Shown: positions 55,439 through 64,000, numbered from the stretch's first letter. The stretch is 64,000 nt of DNA from Hymenobacter cyanobacteriorum (GCF_022631375.1 NZ_JALBGC010000002.1:248001-312000), one strand, 5' to 3'. The notes: generated from the sequence alone by a model not told the origin. Numbers and translations are program-made.

Positions 55439-57349
55439 TTACACCTCCGCCAGCATTTCCCACCGGTCGTTCAGCTGGGCCAGCTCCTTTTTCACCTGCT
55501 CAAACTTCATCGTCGCGTCTTTCAGCTGCGCCGAGTTTTCGTAGATTTTGGGGTCGGCAAGCTGCTTTTCGTAGCCGGCCAGTTCCTTTTCCAGCGTGTC
55601 GATTTTCGCTTCCACTTCGGCCAGCTCCTTGAGGGCTTTTTTCTGGTCGGGCGAGGAGGTTTTGGCGGGCGCGGCGTCGGCTTTCTTCTCTTCTTTGGGC
55701 TGGGGCTTGGGGGCCGAGGGGCTGGGCAGGCCGGCTTTTTTGGCAGCCTTTTCGCGGTCCTCCATCCACTGCTCGTACTCGTTGTAGGTGCCGGGGTACT
55801 CCTTCAGCTGGAAATCCTCGATGTACCAGATTTTAGTGGCCACGTTCTCCACAAAATACCGGTCGTGGCTGATGACGATGAACGTGCCTTCGTACTGCTC
55901 CAGGGCCTGAATCAGGATGTTTACCGACACCATGTCAAGGTGGTTGGTCGGTTCGTCGAGCAGCAGGAAGTTGGCTTCCGAAATCAGGGTTTTGGCCAGG
56001 GCCACGCGGCTTTTCTCGCCGCCGCTCAGCACTTTGATTTTCTTGAAAACCTCCTCGCCCGTGAACAGGAACGAGCCCAGCACCGAGCGTAGCTCCATGT
56101 CGTTGCGCTTTGAGCCGGCCTCGCTCATCTCCTGCAGAATCTCGTTGTCGAGCGTCAGCGACTCCAGCTGGTGCTGGGCGTAAAACGACATAATCACGTT
56201 GTGGCCCAACTGGTGCTTGCCCGCCGTGGGCGCTTCGGTGCCCGCCACGAGGCGCATGAGCGTCGATTTGCCCTTGCCGTTGGCCCCGATTAGCGCGATT
56301 TTGTCGCCGCGCTCGATGTGCACGTTGGTGTCGCGAAAAATCAGCTTCTGGTCGTACTTCTTGGTTACGTGCTCCATGCGGAGGATGTGGCGGCCGGGCT
56401 CGACTTTGAAGGTGAACTTCATGTTGATTTTGGCCGCATCCTGGGCCACGTCCTCAATGCGCTCGAGCTTGTCGAGGGCTTTCACGCGGCTCTGGGCCTG
56501 CTTGGCCTTGCTAGCCTTGGCTTTGAAGCGCTCGATGAACCGCTCGGCCTGCCGAATCTGGGCCTGCTGGTTCTCGAACGCGCCTTTCTGGATGGCGTTG
56601 CGCTCCTCTTTTTCTTCGAGGTAGTAGCTGTAGTTGCCGGCGTAGGGCACCAGCTTGCCGCCAATCACCTCCACTGTGGTGTTGGTGGTGCGGTCGAGGA
56701 AGGCGCGGTCGTGGCTTACGATGATGACGGCACCCTCGTAATCGGCCAGGTAGTTCTCAATCCACTTGATAGACGGTAAGTCCAGGTGGTTGGTCGGTTC
56801 GTCGAGCAGCAGGAGGGAGGGCTGCTGCAGCAGGATTTTGGCCAGCATCACGCGCATGCGCCAGCCACCCGAGAAGCTTTTCAGTGGCTTCTGCAGCTCT
56901 TCGGTGGTGAAGCCCAGGCCTTCGAGAATTTCCTCGGCGCGGGCCTGCATGGTGTAGCCACCCAGCGCCTCAAACCGCTCCTGCATGGCGGCCAGCTTAT
57001 CGATGAGGTCGTCCGAATAATCGGTTTCGAACAGCACCAGCAGGTCGTCGATGTTCTTCTGCAGCTCCAGCGCTTCCTCAAAGGCCTGCATGGCCACGTG
57101 CAGAATGCTCTCGTGCGTGTCGTAGCTCAGCAAGTCCTGGTTCAGAAAGCCCAGGCTCACTTCCTTGCTCATCGAAATCGAGCCGCCGTCGGCCTTGTAC
57201 TCGCCCACCAGCAGGCGCAGCAGCGTTGATTTGCCGGTGCCGTTGAGGCCGATGAGGCCGATTTTATCCTTGGGCTTGATGTGCAGACTGGCGTTGTCGT
57301 ACAGCGTGCGGGAGCCGAAATGGAAGTCGAGGTCGGAAATGCTAATCAT
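55439..57349 (-). CDS. ABC-F family ATPase
   Basis: A 636-residue protein. Two ATP-binding cassettes: first Walker A GLNGTGKSTLL, signature FSGGWRMRV, Walker B LLLDEPTNHLD; second Walker A GANGKGKSTLM, signature LSGGEKSRV, Walker B FLLLDEPTNHLD. An interdomain linker (KASKAKQAQSRVKALDKLERIE) and a charged C-terminal coiled coil (ELAEVEAKIDTLEKELAGYE) give the ABC-F ribosome-associated layout of the Uup/YbiT-like group, acting on translation. No transmembrane segments. The start follows a good promoter. Confidence 0.95.
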   Translation of the reverse strand: MISISDLDFHFGSRTLYDNASLHIKPKDKIGLIGLNGTGKSTLLRLLVGEYKADGGSISMSKEVSLGFLNQDLLSYDTHESILHVAMQAFEEALELQKNIDDLLVLFETDYSDDLIDKLAAMQERFEALGGYTMQARAEEILEGLGFTTEELQKPLKSFSGGWRMRVMLAKILLQQPSLLLLDEPTNHLDLPSIKWIENYLADYEGAVIIVSHDRAFLDRTTNTTVEVIGGKLVPYAGNYSYYLEEKEERNAIQKGAFENQQAQIRQAERFIERFKAKASKAKQAQSRVKALDKLERIEDVAQDAAKINMKFTFKVEPGRHILRMEHVTKKYDQKLIFRDTNVHIERGDKIALIGANGKGKSTLMRLVAGTEAPTAGKHQLGHNVIMSFYAQHQLESLTLDNEILQEMSEAGSKRNDMELRSVLGSFLFTGEEVFKKIKVLSGGEKSRVALAKTLISEANFLLLDEPTNHLDMVSVNILIQALEQYEGTFIVISHDRYFVENVATKIWYIEDFQLKEYPGTYNEYEQWMEDREKAAKKAGLPSPSAPKPQPKEEKKADAAPAKTSSPDQKKALKELAEVEAKIDTLEKELAGYEKQLADPKIYENSAQLKDATMKFEQVKKELAQLNDRWEMLAEV

Positions 57350-57369
57350 AAAGTCGGGGTATTCGGGGG

Positions 57370-57377
57370 CAAAGGTA
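57370..57377 (-). promoter_or_regulatory. -33/-7 promoter of the ABC-F gene
   Basis: Minus strand TACCTTTG (57377-57370), a perfect -7 box; TTG lies 17 bases further upstream. The ATG follows 20 bases after the box. This is the clearest complete promoter in the window. Confidence 0.65.
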
Positions 57378-57521
57378 CGGCGTGGGGGTGGGCACAACAC
57401 GGCGGCCGGGCTTTTTACTCCCAACCCCGGGGCCGCCCCGGAAAGAAGGGCAAACAGCCAGGCCGGCTGCGTGCGGCGAGCCTGGCTTGCAACATGTCAC
57501 GCCAGCGGCTATTTTCACGGG

Positions 57522-58424
57522 ATGAACAATGGACTTCTACAGGTGAAAAACAGGGTTAAGCGGGCCGCCTGTGGCCTAGTGGCCACTTTGCTGTGGGCCG
57601 TCGGCGCCCACGCCCAGGCGCAGCGGCCGTTGCCAACGCTCGATTCGGCCCTAACGCGGCAGGTGTATGCCCTGGGTCCGGACTTCGACCAGGCCAGATG
57701 GGCGGGGCTTTCGCCCACGCTGCGTTTTCGTGCGCAGCCGGTGTGGGCGGGCGTCGGCAGCGGCTACGTGTCGTTGCGCGACCGGCTGCTGCGCTGCCCC
57801 ACCAACCTTGACAGCGGCTCGAAGCATCCGCTGGCCGGCAACTACTGGCTGCACTACGGCGGCCCCTCGCGCTGGCAGGCCACCGCAGCGCTCCGGCAGC
57901 TCAACAACCAGATGGACAACCTCGACCTGGACCGACGGGCCGTGGAATACGAGCGCCTGAGCATGGTGCTGCGCGAAAAGGCCAGCCGGATGCGCAAGCT
58001 GGAGGAGGCACTGCCCGCCCTCGTTTTTGCCCTCGACGAAGCAGGCAAAGTGGTGGGCGTGACGGTAGACCCCACCCGCACCAAAAGCGGCCTGACGAGC
58101 CGCAGCCGCGGCCTGATGCTGAAAGCCCTGCGCGACGAGCGTTTCCGGCTGCCGGCCCGCCAATACACCGTCGCCACCAAAGCCACCCACTACCGCCCCG
58201 TCGTGCGCCACGCGCTGGAAGAACCCCGCGCCTTCAATGAAAAGCTGCACCGGCTAAGCCTGGGCTACCGCGCCAAGCGCCTGGGGCAGGGGCTGGTGTG
58301 GGCCTCAACCCCGCTGCGCCTGCCGGTGCGGGCGCTGCTGTACCGCAAAACGGCCCGGTACGGGCGCTGCCACACCTTTATGGGGTACGTGTGGGTGCCG
58401 CGCTTCTGGCCCCAGCGGTATTAA
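57522..58424 (+). CDS. Hypothetical exported protein
   Basis: A 300-residue protein. Signal peptide CGLVATLLWAVGAHAQAQ follows a polar start. The mature region has QLNNQMDNLDLDRRAVEYERL, a helical piece, and GYRAKRLGQGLVWASTPLRL near the end; no family is recognised. The arrangement resembles the barrel-linked envelope proteins that follow ABC-F genes in some relatives, but nothing is proved. It converges with the AsmA-like gene, 21 bases apart. Confidence 0.65.
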   Translation: MNNGLLQVKNRVKRAACGLVATLLWAVGAHAQAQRPLPTLDSALTRQVYALGPDFDQARWAGLSPTLRFRAQPVWAGVGSGYVSLRDRLLRCPTNLDSGSKHPLAGNYWLHYGGPSRWQATAALRQLNNQMDNLDLDRRAVEYERLSMVLREKASRMRKLEEALPALVFALDEAGKVVGVTVDPTRTKSGLTSRSRGLMLKALRDERFRLPARQYTVATKATHYRPVVRHALEEPRAFNEKLHRLSLGYRAKRLGQGLVWASTPLRLPVRALLYRKTARYGRCHTFMGYVWVPRFWPQRY

Positions 58425-58445
58425 GGCAAAGCGCTGCGGGTGGGC

Positions 58446-61136
58446 TTACCGCGGCAGCGGGGCCTCATCCTGGGCTTCGCTCAGCTTCTGGGCTATTTTC
58501 TGGGGCACGCCTACGTTGTTGAACAGGCCGCTTACCACGCCCTGCCGCCAGAGCGCAAACACCGAAAAGCGCGGCTCGCGGCGGCTCTTCATCTCGCCGC
58601 TCACCAGCTTGCCGCGCTTGCGCGGGTTCTGGTCGCGAATCACGACGACGTTCACAGCCTTGGAAATGACATTCTTGAGGAAGGTTTTCTTGATTTCCTC
58701 GTCTTTGTAGCCGAGCAGCTTCATTTGCAGGCCGGTGTATTCGGTGTACATGGTGCCGGTGGCCCCTTTGCGGTCCACGCGCATATCGAAGCGGATGCGC
58801 TGCACCTGGCCGCTTTTGAATTCGACCAGCTTGGTGGGCACCGTCATCGAATTGAGCATGGCGAACGCGCCCGGCCCAAACGTGCCCCAGATGCGGTGGC
58901 GGCCCAGCGGGTCGAGCAGGTAGATGGACACCTGCGCATCGAGTCGGCACTGGTTCTGCAGGTAGGTGGTGGCCTTGCCGGTGAGGGGCCGGGCGGGCGT
59001 CTGGTGCCGCCGGTCGTTGCTCAGGTTGAAGAACGAGCCGTTGAACCGGTTGATGTTCATGGTACCCGTGACGGGCGTGAGCGGGCTGCGGTAGGTGCTG
59101 TACAGGTTGCCGTTCACGAGGTCGAGCCGCGGCACATCAACAATCACCTTAAGGTTGAGCATTTCCTCGGGCGAGATTTTGGAGCGGTTCGGGTTGATGG
59201 GCCCGCGGCCGTCGGAGGCAATTTTCACGACCGGGCTTTGCACGGTGGCGCGCTTCATCCGGAAGTCGCCCCGGTTCACCAGCCCCACAAAATCGAGCCC
59301 GGCCAGCATGAGGCGCGGCACTTTAATGGTGACGGCCGGCGCCTGGTAGCCCTTGTGCAGGTTCATGCCCACCGGCGAAAACCGGGGTCGCAGCAGCATG
59401 TCGCTGAAACGCAGCAGGTGGGCATCGGTGTCGAGGAATACGTGTTGGCTGCTGGCCCGGTAAAAAGGCCGGTCGAACGGGGCCGACAGCCGGCCGGTGT
59501 TCAGCCGCCAAGCGCGGGCGTAGGCAATGCGGGTCGGTTCGGCATTGGCCGCCGAGTCGATGCGGATGCCCCGGCCCGTGGCGTTCAGGTCGCGCAGGTG
59601 GGGCGCGTGCCGCCAGCGCCCGAAGCGCACGTCGCCGTGGCGCACGCGCACCACGGCCAAATCGGAGCGCCGCACCGCTTTCGACAGCAGTTTCCAGAAA
59701 GGCGGGGGCGGCTTCACCGGCGGCGTGAACTGCAAATCGGGGCGGTCCAGCACCAGGCTTTGGGCTTTGAAGTGCTTTTGCTGGAGGGCCTGGGCATCAA
59801 GGCCCGTCAGCGCCAGGCTGGGCAGCGTCAGGTCGATGCGGACGCCGCCGGGCTGGCCCTGGCCCGCCGCGGGCGGCCGGATGCGTACCGAACGCAAATC
59901 AAACGTGCCCTTTGAGGTGGACAAATGCAGGCTGCCCAGCGCCAGCGCGTGCGCCGCCACGGTGGCCTGGCTGCGGCCCAAAGCCACTTCCCAGGCTTTG
60001 GCGAAGAAAATGCGCCGCGCATTGGGCGCGTTCACCGAATCAAAATGAATGGCCGTGCCCGCCACTTCCAGCCCGCGAATAATCGGGTTGGTCGTTGCGT
60101 CTTGTATATGCACGTAGCCGTTCTGCACATTCAAATGCGCCAAATCCAGACTTTTAAGGTAGTCGGTGGCTGTCTTCGAGCTTTTATCGGTATTCTGGCC
60201 CGGTAGCGTCGCAGAAAGCTGCGGCTGCTGAATCAGCAGCGAGTCGGCCTGGAAACGGTGCTGGTGCTGCAAAGCGCCCGCCCGCAGCCCCGTGAGGCGC
60301 AGGCGCGGCAGCGTCAAATCGACGCGCGGCTGGCCGGCCCGGGCGGGGCCCAGCGGCCGCACCCGGCCCGAATCGAGTTGGATGCGCTGGTCGGCGGTCG
60401 AAACACTCAGCCCAGCCACGGCCAGCTTGTGGCCCGCCGCCTGCCCTTGCGCGTGTTGCAGTTGCAGGTTCCACCCAATGGCGTAGCCCAGGCGCTGCGA
60501 ATCGGCTGCGCCGGCCGCGCTGATGAGCAGGTTCTGCGCGCTCAAATCGGCGCGGCGGAATTGTGCCGTGGGCTGGGCGGCCGCGCCGCCGGGCTGATAG
60601 TTAGCCTGGGTGTGCAGCAAGCCGAAGTAGCCAATTTCCAGCCCTTTGAGCTTGAGCGGCAGCCGCTCGTGCAGCGGCTGGCCCGCACTGCGAGTGGGCT
60701 TTTGAGCCAGCGCTAGCACCTCAATTCGGGCCGAATCCAGCACCAGGCTGTCGACGGGCACCACGCCTTTGCGCAGCAGCGCCAGCAGGCCAATGCCCGT
60801 CACGTTGAGTTGCGCTACGTCGAGCCGCACGCGGGGCAGCGTGTCGGCCACCGTGGCGGCCGGGCGCAGGCGCAGGCCGCTGAGCCGGATGGCGCGCTGC
60901 CACAGGCTGGTGTGCAGCGCGCCCACCTGCAGGCGGTACTGGCCGTGAGTTTGGGTGGCTACCTGCTGCTCCAGCTTCCGGCGCAGCCAGGGGTCGAGCA
61001 GGTGCTGGGCTACCAGCACGATTGCCAGCAACAAGGCCGCCACGCCCAGCAGCCACCACACCCAGCGCCGCCGGGGGCGCACTGGCTCCGAAATAGAGTG
61101 GGCGGAAGCGGAAGAATCGGAGGGCGTTGCGGACAC
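58446..61136 (-). CDS. Large AsmA-like (DUF748-like) membrane-anchored protein
   Basis: An 896-residue protein that starts with GTG (61136). A single N-terminal membrane helix (WVWWLLGVAALLLAIVLVAQ, about 25-45) is followed by a very long periplasmic region built of repeated strands and short motifs: LRLSGLRLRPAA-like, GLRLTGLRAGALQ and GLDLTGLDAQAL-type phrases each about 150 residues apart (for example LRLTGLRAGALQHQHRFQADSL and LALTGLDAQALQQKHFKAQSL). This fits the AsmA/TamB-type beta-taco lipid-handling proteins. It is the longest gene after the GH3 fusion. Transport of lipids to the outer membrane is inferred. Confidence 0.7.
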   Translation of the reverse strand: MSATPSDSSASAHSISEPVRPRRRWVWWLLGVAALLLAIVLVAQHLLDPWLRRKLEQQVATQTHGQYRLQVGALHTSLWQRAIRLSGLRLRPAATVADTLPRVRLDVAQLNVTGIGLLALLRKGVVPVDSLVLDSARIEVLALAQKPTRSAGQPLHERLPLKLKGLEIGYFGLLHTQANYQPGGAAAQPTAQFRRADLSAQNLLISAAGAADSQRLGYAIGWNLQLQHAQGQAAGHKLAVAGLSVSTADQRIQLDSGRVRPLGPARAGQPRVDLTLPRLRLTGLRAGALQHQHRFQADSLLIQQPQLSATLPGQNTDKSSKTATDYLKSLDLAHLNVQNGYVHIQDATTNPIIRGLEVAGTAIHFDSVNAPNARRIFFAKAWEVALGRSQATVAAHALALGSLHLSTSKGTFDLRSVRIRPPAAGQGQPGGVRIDLTLPSLALTGLDAQALQQKHFKAQSLVLDRPDLQFTPPVKPPPPFWKLLSKAVRRSDLAVVRVRHGDVRFGRWRHAPHLRDLNATGRGIRIDSAANAEPTRIAYARAWRLNTGRLSAPFDRPFYRASSQHVFLDTDAHLLRFSDMLLRPRFSPVGMNLHKGYQAPAVTIKVPRLMLAGLDFVGLVNRGDFRMKRATVQSPVVKIASDGRGPINPNRSKISPEEMLNLKVIVDVPRLDLVNGNLYSTYRSPLTPVTGTMNINRFNGSFFNLSNDRRHQTPARPLTGKATTYLQNQCRLDAQVSIYLLDPLGRHRIWGTFGPGAFAMLNSMTVPTKLVEFKSGQVQRIRFDMRVDRKGATGTMYTEYTGLQMKLLGYKDEEIKKTFLKNVISKAVNVVVIRDQNPRKRGKLVSGEMKSRREPRFSVFALWRQGVVSGLFNNVGVPQKIAQKLSEAQDEAPLPR

Positions 61137-61291
61137 GGAACTGAAGAACTAGCGGGCTTAACGGCGAAAGCCCCGGGCAAGGTTGTGAAGCATAAGGCTA
61201 AGTCGATGAACCTGCGAAGTTTCCCGACCATGACGGTGCTTATAAGGGCGGAGCCGGGCGATTGTTTGCGCCAGTTTTTACTTGCCGCGCC

Positions 61292-61299
61292 TACATTTG
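61292..61299 (+). promoter_or_regulatory. -7 box abutting a start codon (leaderless)
   Basis: TACATTTG, a perfect TAnnTTTG box, with TTTG at 61265-61268, 23 bases upstream. Only 4 bases separate it from ATG 61304. Confidence 0.6.
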
Positions 61300-61303
61300 G
61301 CGC

Positions 61304-61861
61304 ATGCAAGCTCCTCCCGATTCCGCCGCCGTGGGCGAGGCCCTGCTGGCCTCCTTTCGGCACAACTTCCAGCAGTACAAAGCCCTGGCCGACCGGGCGC
61401 TGGCCCAAATCAGCCCCGAAGAGTGGCTGCACCAGCCCGCGCCGGGCAGCAACTCGGTGGCCGTCATCGTGCAGCATATGGTGGGCAATCTGCGCTCGCG
61501 CTTCACCAATTTTCTGACCACCGACGGTGAAAAAGCTACCCGCAAGCGCGACCAGGAGTTCGAGGAGCCCGCCACGGCCGCCGGCATCCCGGCCCTGCAA
61601 GCCGAGTGGACGGCCGCTTGGCGCATCCTGTTCACGCTGCTCGACGAGCTGCGGGCCGACGACATGCTGCGCACCGTCACCATCCGGGGCGAGGCGCACA
61701 CCGTGCTGCAGGCCATTCAGCGGCAGGTGGCGCACTATGCCTCGCACGTGGGGCAGCTGGTACAACTAGCCAAAATCATTCGGGGCGAGGACTTTCAGTC
61801 GCTCAGCATCCCGCGCGGACAGAGTCAGCAGTTCAACCAACGCCTGACGGAAGGCCGATGA
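61304..61861 (+). CDS. DinB-superfamily protein (DUF1572-like)
   Basis: A 185-residue four-helix-bundle protein. FRHNFQQYKALADRALAQI begins helix 1; IVQHMVGNLRSRFTNFLT carries the first His of the metal site, and HYASHVGQLVQLAKII at the end gives the second and third His. This His set is typical of DinB/YfiT-like metal proteins. It may act as a thiol-S-transferase or detoxifier; unknown here. Its TGA overlaps the next ATG (ATGA), so it is coupled to the RNA ligase gene. Start ATG 61304 directly follows the promoter box. Confidence 0.85.
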   Translation: MQAPPDSAAVGEALLASFRHNFQQYKALADRALAQISPEEWLHQPAPGSNSVAVIVQHMVGNLRSRFTNFLTTDGEKATRKRDQEFEEPATAAGIPALQAEWTAAWRILFTLLDELRADDMLRTVTIRGEAHTVLQAIQRQVAHYASHVGQLVQLAKIIRGEDFQSLSIPRGQSQQFNQRLTEGR

Positions 61862-62478
61862 AACAACTTTTCCAGGGCGAAACGGCCCACGATATCGGCG
61901 CGGGCCCCGATGTTTCCGTATCGGACAGTATGCTCGCCATTACCTCCCTGCTCAGCCCGCCGCACGTGTTGCGCATCAACGCCGTCATCAAAAAGCTCGA
62001 AGAAAAATTCGGCCTCGACGACGTGCAGGCTACCCTCGACCCGCACCTGACCTACCAGCTGGCCGGCGTGCGCAAGCTCAGCGCCCTCAAGGAGGCGCTG
62101 GCCGGCGTGGCGGCGGCTACCGAGCCGTTTCCGGCTTTCACCACCGGGCTGGGCGTGTTTCCGGGCGAGCGGCCGGTTATCTACATTCCGGTATTGCGCT
62201 CCGATGCCCTCAACGCCCTGCACCGGCGCATTCTGGCCGCCACCGCGCCATTGTGCCTGCGCACCGATAAGTTCAGCGGCCCCGATTGCTGGCTGCCGCA
62301 CATCTCCCTGGCTCTGCACGACACCACGCCCGACCTGCTCGGCCCCGTCCTCGGCTACCTCAACCAGGAAACCTACAACCTCAAAATCACCATCGACAAC
62401 CTCGCCATTCTGCGGCAGGAAGGCGAGCTATTCGTGAAGGAGGAGGTTTTTCACATGAAGGAAAGGGTGCGGGGATAG
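61858..62478 (+). CDS. 2'-5' RNA ligase family protein
   Basis: A 206-residue protein of the 2H phosphoesterase superfamily. The first catalytic motif is His-Leu-Thr in DPHLTYQLAGV and the second His-Ile-Ser in WLPHISLALHD. The HxT/HxS pair with about 90 residues between them matches 2'-5' RNA ligase or cyclic phosphodiesterase members. Substrate in vivo is unknown. It is translationally coupled to the DinB-like gene through ATGA. Confidence 0.87.
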   Translation: MKQLFQGETAHDIGAGPDVSVSDSMLAITSLLSPPHVLRINAVIKKLEEKFGLDDVQATLDPHLTYQLAGVRKLSALKEALAGVAAATEPFPAFTTGLGVFPGERPVIYIPVLRSDALNALHRRILAATAPLCLRTDKFSGPDCWLPHISLALHDTTPDLLGPVLGYLNQETYNLKITIDNLAILRQEGELFVKEEVFHMKERVRG

Positions 62479-62503
62479 GGTGGCTTTTTTGCTTCGTAAT
62501 CGA

Positions 62504-62604
62504 AAACGCCTGTCATCCTGAGCGCAGCGAAGGACCTTATCACGTTTGAACGTTTAATTCGAACGTGATAAGGTTCTTTGCTGCGCTCAGGATGACAGGC
62601 GTTT
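62504..62604. repeat. Intergenic palindromic element, copy 9
   Basis: AAACGCCTGTCATCCTGAGC on the left pairs with the right end. AAGGACCTTATCACGTTTGAA pairs with TTCGAACGTGATAAGGTTCTT. Nearly the same arms as copy 4, more than 30 kb away. Confidence 0.92.
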
Positions 62605-62623
62605 CTTATTAACCCAAAGCCTT

Positions 62624-63256
62624 TTACACCGACGGCGGTACCTGCGTGCCCTGGTCCAGGCTCTGCCACAGGTACTTGCAGGCCAGCGAGCGGTAGGGTC
62701 GCCAGGGTTCGGCAATGCTAATCATGCGTTTTTGCAGCGCCCGCCCGGTTTCCTCCAGGCCGTAATGCTTGCGCATGGCGTTCTGCACACCCAGGTCGCC
62801 TTCGGCAAATACGTCGGGCTGGTCGAGGGCAAACATCTGCAGCATCTGCGCCGTCCAGCGGCCCACGCCTTTGATAGCGGTGAGGTGCTGCGTGAAAGCC
62901 TCTTCGGAGAGGCTGGTGAGATGCTCGTAGTCGAGCAGGCCGCGCTCGTTGTACTCGGCAATGGCTTTGAGGTAGCCGGCTTTCTGGCGCGAGAGGCCGG
63001 CGGCGCGCAGCTCGTCCTCGCTCAGGGCTAGCACTTCGCGCGGCTCGGGGTAGCCCTCGGGCGGAAACAGGGCCTGAAACCGTTTCCAGATAGCGGCCGC
63101 AGCTTTGGTCGAAATCTGCTGGCTTACGATGGCGCGCAGCAGGGCCAGGTACAGGTCTTCGTGCGGCCGCGGGTGAATGTCGCGGCCTTTGGCAATGACG
63201 GCCCCGAGAACCGGGTCGGCGGCCGAAAGGTGTTCGATGGCGGCTTGGTTGAGCAT
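62624..63256 (-). CDS. alkA: AlkA-like DNA-3-methyladenine glycosylase II
   Basis: A 210-residue HhH-GPD base-excision enzyme. RAIVSQQISTKAAAAIW opens the fold; the hairpin is LTAIKGVGRWTAQMLQMF and the catalytic Asp is Asp154 in EGDLGVQNAM. The RYRSL-like LACKYLWQSLD ending matches AlkA. It removes alkylated purines from DNA. The length is near that of short AlkA homologues, lacking the E. coli N-terminal domain. The ATG 63256 has no ribosome site. Confidence 0.92.
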   Translation of the reverse strand: MLNQAAIEHLSAADPVLGAVIAKGRDIHPRPHEDLYLALLRAIVSQQISTKAAAAIWKRFQALFPPEGYPEPREVLALSEDELRAAGLSRQKAGYLKAIAEYNERGLLDYEHLTSLSEEAFTQHLTAIKGVGRWTAQMLQMFALDQPDVFAEGDLGVQNAMRKHYGLEETGRALQKRMISIAEPWRPYRSLACKYLWQSLDQGTQVPPSV

Positions 63257-63292
63257 GTTGTTGGGAGAAGAGGCGCGAAAGAAGAACGGACT

Positions 63293-63949
63293 TTATACCG
63301 GCAGGTCGCGCGGGTCGACGGGAATCAGAATAATATCGAGCACCGCGCCGGTGGGGGAGAGGCGCAGGCCGGTGAGGTTGCGGCCAAACACCGCGCCCGT
63401 ATCAATGTACATGGTGTGCGAGTCGGGGTCGTGAATGGGCTCGCCGTCGTCCATCGGCGTGTGGCCCACTACCTGCAATTTATCGAGCCGTTTGAGCGGG
63501 CCGCGCGCCCATAGCAGCCCGTTGGCACTGGTCGGCTCGTAGGCATCGGGGGCGGCGCTGATGCCGGCGTGGCTGGCCAGCACGTGGTCGTTCTGCCACA
63601 GCAGCGGGCGCTGCTGCAGCCAGGGCAGGTGCTCAGCCAGCAGTTTGGGCTTGTGCCTGTACTGCTCGGTGGTGCTGCGGCCGCCCCACTTCAGCCAGCC
63701 CAGCGACGGGCCTTGCGGACCGTAGTGGTGCAGCATTTCGGCCTCGTGGTTGCCCATCAGAAAGGTGGTGGTGGCCGGGTACTGCTCGCTGAGCTGCCGG
63801 GCCAGCGCTACCGTTTCCGGAACGTAGTTGCCGCGGGCCACCAGGTCGCCGACCTGGATGAGGTGGTCGGTGGCCGGTTTCCAGCGCTTGAGCAGGGTGC
63901 TGAGCGTGTGGAAGCAGCCGTGCACATCCCCGATGAAGAATAGATTCAT
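63293..63949 (-). CDS. Metallophosphoesterase (Ser/Thr phosphatase-like)
   Basis: A 218-residue protein of the calcineurin-like fold. Motifs GDVHGCFHTL, VGDLVARG, GNHEAEML, the His of ASHAG and GHTPM of VVGHTPMDDG supply the two-metal ligands. Length and order match the bacterial PrpA/PP1-like group. Substrates could be proteins or nucleotides. The ATG is 63949, with a TTG three codons before it not needed. The stop lies 36 bases from the AlkA gene, so the two may be one transcript. Confidence 0.92.
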   Translation of the reverse strand: MNLFFIGDVHGCFHTLSTLLKRWKPATDHLIQVGDLVARGNYVPETVALARQLSEQYPATTTFLMGNHEAEMLHHYGPQGPSLGWLKWGGRSTTEQYRHKPKLLAEHLPWLQQRPLLWQNDHVLASHAGISAAPDAYEPTSANGLLWARGPLKRLDKLQVVGHTPMDDGEPIHDPDSHTMYIDTGAVFGRNLTGLRLSPTGAVLDIILIPVDPRDLPV

Positions 63950-64000
63950 GGCCTGCAAAACAGCGGAAGCGCGTTGGAAAGGTCCTTTCGATGAAGATTT

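Noticed and set aside
1..64000. CRISPR arrays, insertion sequences, tRNA and rRNA genes
   Set aside because: No regularly spaced direct repeats, transposase motifs (DDE, Y1 HUH) or tRNA-like cloverleafs were seen. The repeats found are palindromic and irregularly spaced.

Overview
The window is a dense, high-GC bacterial chromosome segment that fits a Bacteroidota member close to Hymenobacter (Cytophagales; inferred from content, not from a search). The clues are two type IX secretion (T9SS) C-terminal sorting domains and a T9SS plug lipoprotein, many DUF885/S9/M3/M28 exported peptidases, a PUR-alpha-like DUF3276 protein, LytTR two-component regulation, -7 promoter boxes of the Bacteroidota form TAnnTTTG, and the near absence of Shine-Dalgarno sequences. 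I call 55 protein genes. I see no tRNA, rRNA, insertion sequence or CRISPR array.

Layout. 1-3.5 kb: the end of a repeat protein with MABP-like beta-prism units, an outer-membrane barrel, a VOC protein bracketed by two similar hairpins, and two unknown envelope proteins. 3.5-8.4 kb: an overlapping ApbE-DUF2271 / PepSY membrane pair (extracytosolic flavin electron transfer), a T9SS cargo protein and a dipeptide epimerase. 8.7-12.9 kb: a LytS/LytTR-type kinase-regulator operon flanked by a small secreted protein and a class A beta-lactamase-like protein; the kinase operon and the secreted protein share an unusual promoter module. 13-18 kb: mixed small genes (hydrolase, lipoprotein, ferredoxin-like, flavin reductase, DoxX, zinc protein).

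18.2-32.4 kb: seven consecutive minus-strand genes for exported hydrolases (M28, S9, DPP-IV-like S9B, M3, beta-lactamase-fold, two DUF885), a peptide- and cell-wall-degrading island. 32.5-38.4 kb: a lipoprotein, a T9SS cargo protein with a sharp base-composition break inside its gene, a GH3/beta-lactamase fusion, and a GxxExxY gene enclosed by near-perfect inverted repeats. 38.5-49 kb: acyl-CoA ligase, DUF2059, ProC, vanadium haloperoxidase, DUF58, PUR-like, YchF, and a GT2/SDR/SDR group. 49-64 kb: DUF6134, M48 peptidase, T9SS plug, ABC-F, an AsmA-like giant, DinB/2'-5' RNA ligase pair, AlkA-type glycosylase and a metallophosphatase.

The strongest non-gene signal is a family of about 100-nt imperfect palindromes (ten copies, including two truncated ones) lying in intergenic spaces. 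Other palindromic sequences have inserted in frame inside two coding regions. Most likely biology: a surface-active scavenger that secretes hydrolases, cuts and imports peptides and muropeptides, and carries genome-wide palindromic elements that probably act as bidirectional terminators or mobile repeats.
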